Source: DATKQY01 sp035532475 (GTDB lineage Bacteria > Actinomycetota > Acidimicrobiia > Acidimicrobiales > Bog-793). From it: 64,000 nucleotides of DNA. The notes beneath the pieces were generated by a model, which had not been told where the DNA came from, made no database searches, and was given only the letters and a program-made list of their open reading frames with translations. Both the position numbers and the translations under genes were made by a program. Location of the stretch: positions 1-64,000 of the forward strand of contig DATKQY010000015.1 of NCBI GenBank assembly GCA_035532475.1, given 5' to 3'. The number at the start of each line of letters is the position of its first letter. The first letter of the stretch is position 1. This document shows positions 1 to 9,039 of the stretch, one piece after another.

Positions 1-49
1 CGCGTTCTCAGCTTGGGAAGCTGATGTTCTGCCGCTGAACTACGCCCGC
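1..49 (-). tRNA. tRNA-Gly (anticodon CCC), 3' part outside the window
   Basis: Read on the reverse strand, the sequence starts with acceptor strand GCGGGCG (49-43), then TA, a D arm with GTTC/GAAC stem, and an anticodon arm TCAGC-TTCCCAA-GCTGA whose loop carries CCC, the glycine anticodon. The window ends just into the T arm, so the 3' acceptor strand cannot be checked. The gene is divergent from dcd. Confidence 0.9.
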
Positions 50-410
50 GTGGCCCGCCGTGCTGGCCGCCTTCGGCGCCCCGCTCCGGTGGACCTGTTG
101 ACTCTAGCTCGGTGTCTGGAGGGATCGGAGCGCCCCGAGGAGGGGCGCGACGGGCCGCGCGGGCACCGCGCAGCGAGTCACCCGAGGTTCCCACCCCAGG
201 CGGGTATCGGGATGGAGCGATGACGACAATTGTGCTCGTACACGGCGATGGCGGGACCGTGGTGCTCGGACACGGCGCGCAACGCCGCGAGTGGGCGACG
301 AGCCACACGCCCTTCTTCTCGAGCCCCGAGCCCGTGATGGACCTCGTCGCCGGTCTCGCCGCCCCGGACACGACCTGCCGACGGCCGAAACGGTAACGTG
401 CGAGCTGAAG
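50..410. other. Gene-free stretch between tRNA-Gly and dcd
   Basis: No convincing coding sequence is seen; open frames here give Arg/Pro-rich products without domain features. A short hairpin (GCGCCCC, loop GAGGA, GGGGCGC) lies at 130-148. A possible -10 element TAACGT lies at 394-399, 11 nt before the dcd start. Nothing else is recognised. Confidence 0.4.
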
Positions 411-977
411 ATGATCCTCTCCGACCGCACCATCCGCGAGCAGCTCGAGGCCGGCCGCATCGTCATCGACCCGATCGGTGAGGGGTGCATCCAGCCCTCG
501 TCGGTCGACCTGCATGTGGACCGGTACTTCCGGGTCTTCCGGAACCACACCCAGCGCGTGATCGACGTGAAGGAGAACCAGGAAGAGCTCTCCGAGCTGG
601 TCGAGGTGGTCGGCGAGGAAGCGCTCATCTTGCACCCCGGCGAGTTCGTGCTCGGCGCGACGGCTGAGCGCGTTGCGCTGCCCGACGACCTGGTCGGACG
701 GCTGGAGGGCAAGTCGAGCCTCGGCCGCCTGGGCCTGTTGATCCACTCGACCGCCGGTTTCGTGGACCCCGGCTTCGACGGCTTCCTGACGCTCGAACTG
801 TCGAACGTGGCGAACCTGCCGATAACCGTCTACCCGGGGATGAAGATCGGCCAGATCAGCTTCTTGCGGATGACGACCGCGGCGGACCACCCGTACGGGT
901 CCGCGGCGCTCGGATCGAAGTACCAGCACCAGCGGGGACCGACGCCGAGCCGCTACTTCGAGAACTTCCGCACGTAG
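411..977 (+). CDS. dcd: dCTP deaminase, probably the bifunctional dUMP-forming type
   Basis: Deaminates dCTP to feed dTMP synthesis in the cytosol. The 188-residue product has the family signature GKSSLGRLGL (about residues 100-109), then HSTAGFVDPGF (112-122) and LTLELSN with the likely catalytic Glu near 129. The C-terminal segment SKYQHQRGPTPSRYF closes over the nucleotide in the family. The TAGFVDPGF form resembles mycobacterial Dcd, which also hydrolyses dUTP to dUMP; bifunctionality here is inferred by that resemblance. The ATG at 411 opens with MILSDRTI, the usual N-terminus; the same frame extends upstream but the extra residues are unlike the family. The gene converges on glnB across a strong palindrome. 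Confidence 0.95.
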   Translation: MILSDRTIREQLEAGRIVIDPIGEGCIQPSSVDLHVDRYFRVFRNHTQRVIDVKENQEELSELVEVVGEEALILHPGEFVLGATAERVALPDDLVGRLEGKSSLGRLGLLIHSTAGFVDPGFDGFLTLELSNVANLPITVYPGMKIGQISFLRMTTAADHPYGSAALGSKYQHQRGPTPSRYFENFRT

Positions 978-1037
978 GCGGCGCGACCTCGAGGCGTGGG
1001 CGCCGCCGGGTCACCGCCGGAGGTGGCGAAGGGGGGA

Positions 1038-1081
1038 GACAACAGGGCCCCGGGGAGCGCGCTCCCCGGGGCCCTGTTGTC
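1038..1081. terminator. Bidirectional terminator, 44-bp perfect palindrome
   Basis: The 44 bp are a perfect inverted repeat: the first 22 bases (GACAACAGGG...GGGAGCG) are the exact complement of the last 22, centred between 1059 and 1060. It lies between the converging ends of dcd and glnB, where a hairpin serving both directions is expected. There is no U tract, which is usual for actinobacterial terminators. Confidence 0.8.
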
Positions 1082-1114
1082 GATGCGGGTGCCGACCCGC
1101 CGCAGGTGCTGCCG

Positions 1115-1453
1115 CTAGAGGGCGTCACCTCCCCGTTCGCCTGTGCGGATGCGCACGACCTCGTCGATGTCGAGGACCCAGACCTTGCCGTCGCCGATCT
1201 TGCCGGTGCGCGCCGTCGCGACGACCGTGTCGACGACGTCGGCGCTCCGGGCATCGTCGACCAGGATCTCGAGGCGCACCTTCGGCACGAGGTCGATCTG
1301 GTATTCGGCTCCCCGGTAGGTCTCGGTGTGGCCGCCCTGCCGGCCGAAGCCCTGGACCTCGGTGAGTGTGAGGCCCTGGACGCCGATCGACTTCAGCGCC
1401 TCCTTTACCTCGTCCAGCTTGAACGGCTTGATCACTGCCACGACGAGCTTCAT
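1115..1453 (-). CDS. glnB: Nitrogen regulatory protein P-II
   Basis: Trimeric signalling protein that senses 2-oxoglutarate, ATP/ADP and nitrogen status and controls the ammonium channel. The 112-residue product begins MKLVVAVIKPFKLDEV. It has a T-loop with Tyr51 in TYRGAEYQIDLVPK, the residue adenylylated in actinobacteria or uridylylated in proteobacteria, and the C-terminal signature TGKIGDGKVWV. The start codon directly abuts the stop codon of amtB, so the two are co-transcribed and probably translationally coupled. Pairing with amtB suggests a GlnK role, blocking the channel when ammonium is plentiful. No glnD follows, as the gene ends at the dcd/glnB terminator. Confidence 0.96.
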   Translation of the reverse strand: MKLVVAVIKPFKLDEVKEALKSIGVQGLTLTEVQGFGRQGGHTETYRGAEYQIDLVPKVRLEILVDDARSADVVDTVVATARTGKIGDGKVWVLDIDEVVRIRTGERGGDAL

Positions 1454-2869
1454 CTAGGACACTCCCTCTGGGGCCAAGGTCTCCATGATGCCCGTGCGGA
1501 TGGCGGATTGCGGAGGTTCGACCTCCTCGTCGTGCACGGCGGCATCGCCCTCCTCCAGTTCCGCATCGGTGTATCTGAGCGGTATGAAGATCTTGATGAT
1601 CTTCAGGAGTACGAAGGTGACGATCCCGTCCCAGGCGATGATCGTGCACGCCGTCAGGAACTGGACGAGCAGCCGGTCGGAGTTGCCGTAGAGCAGGCCC
1701 GCCGGAGCGGACACGGCGTTCCACAGCGCCGCGGAGTTCACCTTGCCCGAGACGTACTCCAGCATGTGCGGATCAGCCAGGAACCCGGTGAGGATGCCAC
1801 CCATGAACCCGGCTATCCCGTGCGTATAGACCACGCCAAGGGCATCGTCCACCTTGCTGAACGGTCTCACCTTCGGCAGGTACGTCCAGGCGAGGAAGAC
1901 GATCAGCGAGTCGATGACGCCGAGCACGGCCGCACCGTTCCCGTTCACGAACCCGGCGGCCGGTGTGATGCCGACCAGCCCGACGATCATGCCGTTCACC
2001 GAACCGAGGAACGTCGGCTTCTTGGCGGGGCCGATGAAGGCGTCGCAGGCAACCCAGGTGAGCAGCGCCGTCGCCGTGCACAGGTTGGTGTTGAGCACCG
2101 CCGAGGCGGCGTCCGCTCCGGCGAAGTACGGGTCACCGCCGTTGAAGCCGTTCCAGCCGAGCCACAGCAGTCCGGCGCCGACCGCCACCAGCAGCAGGTT
2201 CGTCGGCGGGAAGGACTGCCGGTCACGGGTGAGGCGTGGCCCGATCACCCAGGCGGCGACGAAGCCGCTGACCCCGGCCGCGAGGTGGATGACGTAGCCG
2301 CCCGAGTAGTCGAGGGCGCCCTTCTGTGCCCAGTAGCCGCCACCCCAGATCAACATGGCGTTGACGGTGTAGACGCAGGTCGTCCAGGCGGGGACGAAGA
2401 TGATCCACGCCTTGAAGTTCATCCGCCCGAGCACGCTCCCGAGGAACAGGAGGGGCGTGATCGCCGCGAAGACGAACTGGAAGTAGGCCAGTGTCGCCGT
2501 CGGGAAGTGGAACGGCGGTGACGCCGACGCGAGCAGCGGGATGATCGCCTGGTGCTGCTCCTGGCCCGGTCCCGTGATGGACCCCGGATGTCCGAGGAAC
2601 CCGTCAAGGATGTTGGCGACCCCGGTGCCGCCGCCGGCATGGAATGGTGTCCCGAAGCCCATGTTGTAGCCCCAGAACACCCACACCACCAGGACGGCGG
2701 CGAATCCGGCGAAGGCCATGAGCATCGTGTTGACGGCCCATTTCTTCTTCACCAGCCCGCCGTACAGGACGGCGATCCCGGGGAGGCTCATCAGCCCGAC
2801 GAGCGTCGCCGCCGTCAGCTGCCAGGCATTGTCGCCTGCATTGAGCCAGCTCGGATAAGGGAAGTACAT
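1454..2869 (-). CDS. amtB: Ammonium transporter Amt
   Basis: Trimeric inner-membrane channel for ammonium/ammonia uptake. The 471 residues hold about 11 hydrophobic segments. The two pore histidines are visible in VIHLAAGVSGF and YTHGIAGFMGG, and the family motif NMGFGTPFHAGG is near the N-terminus. The protein starts directly with a membrane-proximal segment, without a cleavable signal peptide. The acidic C-terminal tail (LEEGDAAVHDEEVEPP) is cytoplasmic, where GlnB would dock. The start has a good ribosome site (GGAGGAGCGTGG-ATG). A GlnR-like box lies about 100-125 bp upstream, which suggests induction under nitrogen limitation. Confidence 0.96.
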   Translation of the reverse strand: MYFPYPSWLNAGDNAWQLTAATLVGLMSLPGIAVLYGGLVKKKWAVNTMLMAFAGFAAVLVVWVFWGYNMGFGTPFHAGGGTGVANILDGFLGHPGSITGPGQEQHQAIIPLLASASPPFHFPTATLAYFQFVFAAITPLLFLGSVLGRMNFKAWIIFVPAWTTCVYTVNAMLIWGGGYWAQKGALDYSGGYVIHLAAGVSGFVAAWVIGPRLTRDRQSFPPTNLLLVAVGAGLLWLGWNGFNGGDPYFAGADAASAVLNTNLCTATALLTWVACDAFIGPAKKPTFLGSVNGMIVGLVGITPAAGFVNGNGAAVLGVIDSLIVFLAWTYLPKVRPFSKVDDALGVVYTHGIAGFMGGILTGFLADPHMLEYVSGKVNSAALWNAVSAPAGLLYGNSDRLLVQFLTACTIIAWDGIVTFVLLKIIKIFIPLRYTDAELEEGDAAVHDEEVEPPQSAIRTGIMETLAPEGVS

Positions 2870-2967
2870 CCACGCTCCTCCCGTAAGGCCGCGCCCCTCG
2901 CGGCGACCGACGGGGCGAACGCTATGGACGGACGATTTCGCCGCTGTGGCGTCGAAGAGAACGCCGC

Positions 2968-2994
2968 GTTACCCGAATGTTTCGGCAATGTGAA
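2968..2994 (-). promoter_or_regulatory. GlnR-type nitrogen-control box upstream of amtB-glnB
   Basis: Reverse-strand reading gives TTCAC-N6-GAAAC-N6-GTAAC. The GlnR box of actinobacteria is GTnAC-N6-GAAAC repeated at 6-nt spacing. The second and third elements match perfectly and the first has one mismatch, all at the right spacing. It lies about 100 bp upstream of amtB, a classic GlnR target. Binding is inferred from the motif and context. Confidence 0.65.
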
Positions 2995-3065
2995 CGCCCA
3001 GCGTGCGGCGGTGCGGGGCCCTTGCGGCGCACGTCCGGGCCCCGAAGAGCCGCCAGACGCGGTGC

Positions 3066-3809
3066 TCAGCCTGCCTGGCGGGCGACGGCCTCCGCCGCGG
3101 CGTGGATGGCCTCGGGATCACCGAGCTCGCGCTGGGAGACGATGTTGAGCGCGGCGTCGAGCTCGTAGACGCGCGGCACGCCGGTCGGGATGTTGAATTC
3201 GACGACCCACTCGTTCGACCGCTGCTCCAGGTGCTTCACGAGCGCCCGGAGGCTGTTGCCGTGGGCGACGACGAGGACATTGCGCCCGGCGAGCAGGTCG
3301 GGCGCGATGTCGTCCTCCCAGTAGGGGATCAACCGGCGAACGACGTCGGCCAGGCACTCGGTCGCCGGGAGCGCGCTCGGCGGGACGAGCCGGTAGCGGC
3401 GGTCGTTCCCCGGGTGGTTCGGGTCGTCCGTCGCCACAGGATCGGGCGGGATGTCGTAGCTGCGGCGCCAGATCTTGACCTTCTCGAGGCCGTACTTTTC
3501 CGCGGTCTCGGCTTTGTTCAGTCCCTGCAGGGCGCCGTAGTGGCGCTCGTTCAGGCGCCAGTGGCGCCGGACCGGGAGGTAGCTTCGCCCGGCGGCGGCG
3601 AGGGCGATGTCCGCCGTCCGCACTGCCCGGGTGAGCACGGAGGTGTGGACGACGTCGAACTCGAGATCCGCCTCGGCGCCCAGCAGCTCGCCTGCGCTGC
3701 GCGCCTCCGCCTCGCCGAGCTCACTGAGGTCGACGTCGACCCAGCCGGTGAAGAGGTTCTCGGCGTTCCAGGTGCTCTGGCCGTGGCGGAGGAGGACGAG
3801 CATCGCCAT
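3066..3809 (-). CDS. gpmA: 2,3-bisphosphoglycerate-dependent phosphoglycerate mutase
   Basis: Interconverts 3- and 2-phosphoglycerate in glycolysis and gluconeogenesis. The 247-residue product starts MAMLVLLRHGQSTWN, which carries the phosphohistidine RHG motif at residues 8-10. Also visible are the family segments LFTGWVDVDLS, RLNERHYGALQGLNK with the catalytic Glu, and VAHGNSLRALVKHLE with the second histidine. Length matches the family (about 250). An ATG two codons further in (3803) is an alternative start. The frame runs upstream to 4166 but overlaps the divergent ACT gene and lacks homology there. It is followed by amtB 196 bp downstream on the same strand. Confidence 0.95.
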   Translation of the reverse strand: MAMLVLLRHGQSTWNAENLFTGWVDVDLSELGEAEARSAGELLGAEADLEFDVVHTSVLTRAVRTADIALAAAGRSYLPVRRHWRLNERHYGALQGLNKAETAEKYGLEKVKIWRRSYDIPPDPVATDDPNHPGNDRRYRLVPPSALPATECLADVVRRLIPYWEDDIAPDLLAGRNVLVVAHGNSLRALVKHLEQRSNEWVVEFNIPTGVPRVYELDAALNIVSQRELGDPEAIHAAAEAVARQAG

Positions 3810-3975
3810 AGGAGCGAGGCTACCCCGCTCGGGCCGCCCGCTCCGGGGCGCCGTGCAGCCAGTTCGTGGACCTCGACCATCCTCGGCCGTGCGCCGCGTG
3901 CTGGTGTACCTGCCGACACATGGCCGTCGCGAGCTGGCAACGCTCCGTTCACAACCGCTGCCTAGTGTGAGGCCC

Positions 3976-4656
3976 ATGGCGAGCTTCGTCATGCGAGTCT
4001 GGCTAGCGGACCGACCGGGCGCGCTCGGTTCGGTGGCGAGCCGCATCGGCGCGGTCGGCGGCGACCTGATCGGCATCGACATCTTGGAGCGCGGCGACGG
4101 CCGTGTCATCGACGAGCTCACGATCGACCTGCCGGGCGAGGAGCTCATCCCGCTCATGCTCGCCAAGGTGGGCGAGCTGGACGCCGTCGACGTGGAGGAC
4201 GTGCGCGCCGTCGTCGCGGGGCTGCCCTACCCGCTCGTCGACGCGCTGGAGGTGGCGGCAGACATCTTGGCGGAGCGTTCAGTGGGCGGCCTGTTCTCCG
4301 CCCTCGTCGCCGGGGTCGGGGTGGGCTTCTCGGCCGAGTGGGCGGCCGTCGTGGATCCCGACGGCCCGATCGTGCTGAGCTCGTCGACGGGAGCGCCGCC
4401 CGTTCCATGGCTGGAGGCCTTCGTCACCGGTACCCGGTCGGCGGCGCCCGAGCGCGGCGCCGCCGCGGCGGCGAACGACGTGGCGTGGGCGGCCCTCGAA
4501 GTCTCGGGCCTCGCGCTGCTGGTCGGTCGCTCGGGCCGCCCCTTCCGTGCCCGCGAGCGTCGACAGCTCGCCACGGTGGCGCGCGTCGGCGACCACCGCT
4601 GGCGCGAGCTCGTCACGCTGGACGGGATGCGGGCACACCCGGCTCGTTCGTCCTGA
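3976..4656 (+). CDS. ACT-domain protein of unknown function
   Basis: The 226-residue product opens with an ACT-like fold: MASFVMRVWLADRPGALGSV, a beta-strand then the DRPGALG turn typical of ACT ligand sites, followed by IGAVGGDLIGIDILERGDG. ACT domains usually bind amino acids or other small regulators. The rest (about residues 80-226) looks like a degenerate GAF-like domain with strand pattern WAAVVDPDGPIVLSSS and ALEVSGLALLVGRSGRPF; this is a guess from pattern. No catalytic domain is attached, so a regulatory role is more likely than enzymatic. It is divergent from gpmA, and the dnaK promoter follows. Start ATG 3976 was chosen because it begins the ACT domain. Confidence 0.75.
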   Translation: MASFVMRVWLADRPGALGSVASRIGAVGGDLIGIDILERGDGRVIDELTIDLPGEELIPLMLAKVGELDAVDVEDVRAVVAGLPYPLVDALEVAADILAERSVGGLFSALVAGVGVGFSAEWAAVVDPDGPIVLSSSTGAPPVPWLEAFVTGTRSAAPERGAAAAANDVAWAALEVSGLALLVGRSGRPFRARERRQLATVARVGDHRWRELVTLDGMRAHPARSS

Positions 4657-4792
4657 GCTGGACCTGCTGGCCGGCCTGAACCGCCACTCCTCACGACCCC
4701 GCGTCCGGCCGCGGAGGTCCGGCTGCGCTACCCGACCTTCCCCGGAGCACCGCATACGACCGCTACCTGGTCGTTTGGTGATCGATTACGAC

Positions 4793-4824
4793 CTTGACAA
4801 TAGGACACTCAACTTCGCTATGCT
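4793..4824 (+). promoter_or_regulatory. HspR operator (HAIR) overlapping the dnaK promoter
   Basis: CTTGACA-N7-ACTCAAC (4793-4813) matches the HAIR consensus CTTGAGT-N7-ACTCAAG in 11 of 14 positions with exact spacing. It contains a -35-like TTGACA at 4794-4799; a -10-like TATGCT is at 4819-4824 (19-nt spacer, slightly long). The overlap would let HspR block RNA polymerase. It lies about 105 bp before dnaK, and hspR is encoded in the same operon. Confidence 0.85.
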
Positions 4825-4917
4825 GCATGTTGCAACCACGGCGGTGGGCCCGACGATCCGGCCGACCGCCGACGGAGAAGTTCGAACACAAGCAATCGCG
4901 AGAGTGGAGGGACCTTC

Positions 4918-6761
<1,844 letters not shown>

Positions 6762-6765
<4 letters not shown>

Positions 6766-7481
6766 GCGGCGAGGAGACGATGTCGGACTGGGATGGGCTG
6801 GACCCGTCCCAGTCCGCGGCGCCGGGCTCCGGCGCCTTCGAGGGCGAGCACGAGGTGGCCCGCGCCTATGGCGACGCCCAGCGGGCCGCGGACGAGGCGA
6901 TGTCCGAGGATGGCCCCGACGCGGCCGACGGCGCCGAGGTGGCCGAGGCGGCGGGACCACCGGACGGCGAGGAGTCGCCGGTCCTGCCCGACGTCGAGAA
7001 GCTGACCGCCGAGCGCGACGAGTACCTCGACGCGCTGCGACGGCTCCAGGCCGAGTTCGACAACTACCGCAAGCGGACCGTCCGTCAGCAGACGGAGCTG
7101 CTCGACCGCGCCGCCGAGGGACTGCTCGAGCGGTTGCTGCCGGTGCTCGACGCCGTCGACCTTGCGCTCGCGCACGTCGGCGAGCCCGACTCGGCCGACG
7201 AGCAGGCCAAGCTGTCATCGGCGTTCGTCCAGATCGGAACGCTGCTGAGGGACATCCTCGCCAAGGAGGGACTCGAGCGCATCGACGAGGCCGGGGTGCC
7301 GTTCGACCCCACCGTCCACGACGCAGTCGCCCACCTGCTCGCCGATGCGCTCGAGACGCCAGACGCCGGTGCCTCCCCGGACGACGAGCCGGGCGGCGCC
7401 GTCGTGGCCGAGGTGCTGCGCGCCGGCTACCGGCTGAAGGGCCGGGTCGTGCGCCCAGCCATGGTGAACGTGCGGGGTTAG
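6762..7481 (+). CDS. grpE: Nucleotide exchange factor GrpE
   Basis: Releases ADP from DnaK. The N-terminal 75 residues are acidic and disordered. A long helix follows (KLTAERDEYLDALRRLQAEF) with the signature FDNYRKRT, then the beta domain near GYRLKGRVVRPAMVNVRG at the C-terminus. Total is 239 residues from ATG 6762, which overlaps the dnaK stop by 4 bp. A second ATG at 6780 has GAGGAG just upstream and would give 233 residues; either start is possible. It lies between dnaK and dnaJ in the HspR operon. Confidence 0.95.
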
Positions 7482-7494
7482 GGGGAGCAGACGC

Positions 7495-8589
7495 GTGGCG
7501 GCGCAGCGGGAGTGGTTCGAGACCGACTACTACAAGGTGCTCGGCGTCTCACAAGAGGCGAGCGAGAAGGAGATCACGCGCGCCTACCGCAAGCTCGCGA
7601 AGCAGTTCCACCCCGACGCGAACCCTGGCGCGGAAGACCGCTTCAAGGAGATCACCGCCGCCTACGACGTCCTCGGCGACGCCCAGAAGCGCAAGGAGTA
7701 CGACGAGGTTCGTCGCCTCGGAGCGGGCAACCCGCTCGGCCAGGCGGGCGGCTTCAACTTCCGGGTCGAAGATCTCGGTGACCTCTTCGGCGGGATCTTC
7801 CGGGGCGGCACCCAGGGGCGCCGCCGCAGCACCGCTCCCGGGGCCGGGCCCCAGCGGGGCGCGGACGTCGAGGCGGAGCTTCATCTCTCGTTCCAGGAGG
7901 CCGTCGAGGGTGCCATCACCTCGGTGAACGTCGCGACGAACGTCGTCTGCGCCACGTGCGCCGGCAGCGGGTCCAAGCCCGGCACGATGCCGGTCATCTG
8001 CCCTCGCTGCGGCGGCACCGGTGTCATCAACGACAATCAGGGTCTCTTCTCCCTCTCCTCGCCGTGCCCGGAATGCCGGGGACGGGGCACGAAGATCGTC
8101 GATCCCTGTCCGACGTGCTTCGGCACGGGCGCGCAGCGGCGCGAGCGGCGGGTGAGGGTGCGGATCCCCGCGGGCGTCGACGACGGCCAGCGCATCCGGA
8201 TCAAAGGGCGCGGCGAGCCGGGGCGCAACGGCGGTCCCGGGGGCGACCTGTTCGTGACCGTCCACGTGACGCCGCACCCCCTCTTCGGCCGGCGCGGCCG
8301 CGACCTCACGCTGACCGTCCCGGTCACCTTCCCCGAGGTGACCCTCGGCGCGACCATCACCGTCCCCTCGCTCGACAAGCCGGTGACCTTGAAGGTGCCG
8401 CCGGGCACGAAGACCGGCAGGACCTTCCGCGTGCGCGGGCACGGCCTGCACAGCGGCGGCCAGAGCGGCGACTTGCTCGTCACCGTCGAGGTGGTGGTCC
8501 CGACGGAGCTCAACGACGCCCAGCGCAAGGCGGTCCAGGCGCTCGCCGAGGCGACGTCGTCGTCGCCGCGGACCGGTCTCGGGGTGTGA
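7495..8589 (+). CDS. dnaJ: Chaperone DnaJ (Hsp40)
   Basis: Delivers clients to DnaK and stimulates its ATPase. The 364-residue product has an N-terminal J domain starting FETDYYKVLGVSQEAS with the essential HPD in KQFHPDANPG. A Gly-rich linker follows (GGFNFRVEDLGDLFGGIF). The zinc-binding region has four CxxCxGxG repeats (CATCAGSG, CPRCGGTG, CPECRGRG, CPTCFGTG), then the C-terminal beta domains. The GTG start at 7495 has a GGGGGAG ribosome site. hspR begins 5 bp after the stop. Confidence 0.97.
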   Translation: MAAQREWFETDYYKVLGVSQEASEKEITRAYRKLAKQFHPDANPGAEDRFKEITAAYDVLGDAQKRKEYDEVRRLGAGNPLGQAGGFNFRVEDLGDLFGGIFRGGTQGRRRSTAPGAGPQRGADVEAELHLSFQEAVEGAITSVNVATNVVCATCAGSGSKPGTMPVICPRCGGTGVINDNQGLFSLSSPCPECRGRGTKIVDPCPTCFGTGAQRRERRVRVRIPAGVDDGQRIRIKGRGEPGRNGGPGGDLFVTVHVTPHPLFGRRGRDLTLTVPVTFPEVTLGATITVPSLDKPVTLKVPPGTKTGRTFRVRGHGLHSGGQSGDLLVTVEVVVPTELNDAQRKAVQALAEATSSSPRTGLGV

Positions 8590-8594
8590 CGACG

Positions 8595-8996
8595 ATGGCA
8601 CGCGAACGGCCCGTCGGGCCATCCACCCGCGCCCTCTACGTCATCTCGGTGGCGGCGGAGCTCGCCGGCGTGCACCCCCAGACGCTCCGGATCTACGAAC
8701 GAAAGGGGCTGGTCGACCCGGCGCGCACCGGCGGCGGGAACCGGCGCTACTCCGACGCCGACATCGCCCACCTCCGGCGGATCCAGGAGCTCACCGCCGG
8801 CGGGGTGAACCTCGAGGGCGTCCGGCGGATCCTCACGCTCGAGGCCCAGGTCTCGCTGCTCGAGCGCGAGCTCGAGCGGGCCCGCGCCGAGGCACGCGAC
8901 GCGGTGGCGAAGACGCACCGCCAGTACCGGCGCGACCTCGTACCGGTCCGCAGCGAGACGCTCCCCGCTCGCTGGCGGTCGCGAGGCGCGACGTAG
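8595..8996 (+). CDS. hspR: MerR-family heat-shock repressor HspR
   Basis: Represses the dnaK operon by binding the HAIR site, with DnaK as co-repressor in Streptomyces. The 133-residue protein has a MerR helix-turn-helix (SVAAELAGVHPQTLRIYERK, then the wing RTGGGNRRYSDADI) and a C-terminal coiled coil (SLLERELERARAEARDAV). The basic tail RRDLVPVRSETLPARWRSRG is uncommonly long for a MerR dimerisation helix. ATG 8595 was chosen; a GTG at 8586 overlapping the dnaJ stop is an alternative. Its place inside the operon gives negative feedback. Confidence 0.93.
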   Translation: MARERPVGPSTRALYVISVAAELAGVHPQTLRIYERKGLVDPARTGGGNRRYSDADIAHLRRIQELTAGGVNLEGVRRILTLEAQVSLLERELERARAEARDAVAKTHRQYRRDLVPVRSETLPARWRSRGAT

Positions 8997-9039
8997 GGGA
9001 AGCAGGCACGACGACGAGAACGACGAGAAGCAGGTAGGC

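Noticed and set aside
291..410. Upstream in-frame extension of dcd by 40 residues
   Set aside because: The extra residues are Arg/Pro-rich and unlike Dcd; the ATG at 411 gives the normal N-terminus MILSDRTI.
1106..2521. Long forward-strand open frame of 471 codons
   Set aside because: It is the antisense shadow of glnB and amtB; composition is typical of the complementary strand of GC-rich genes.
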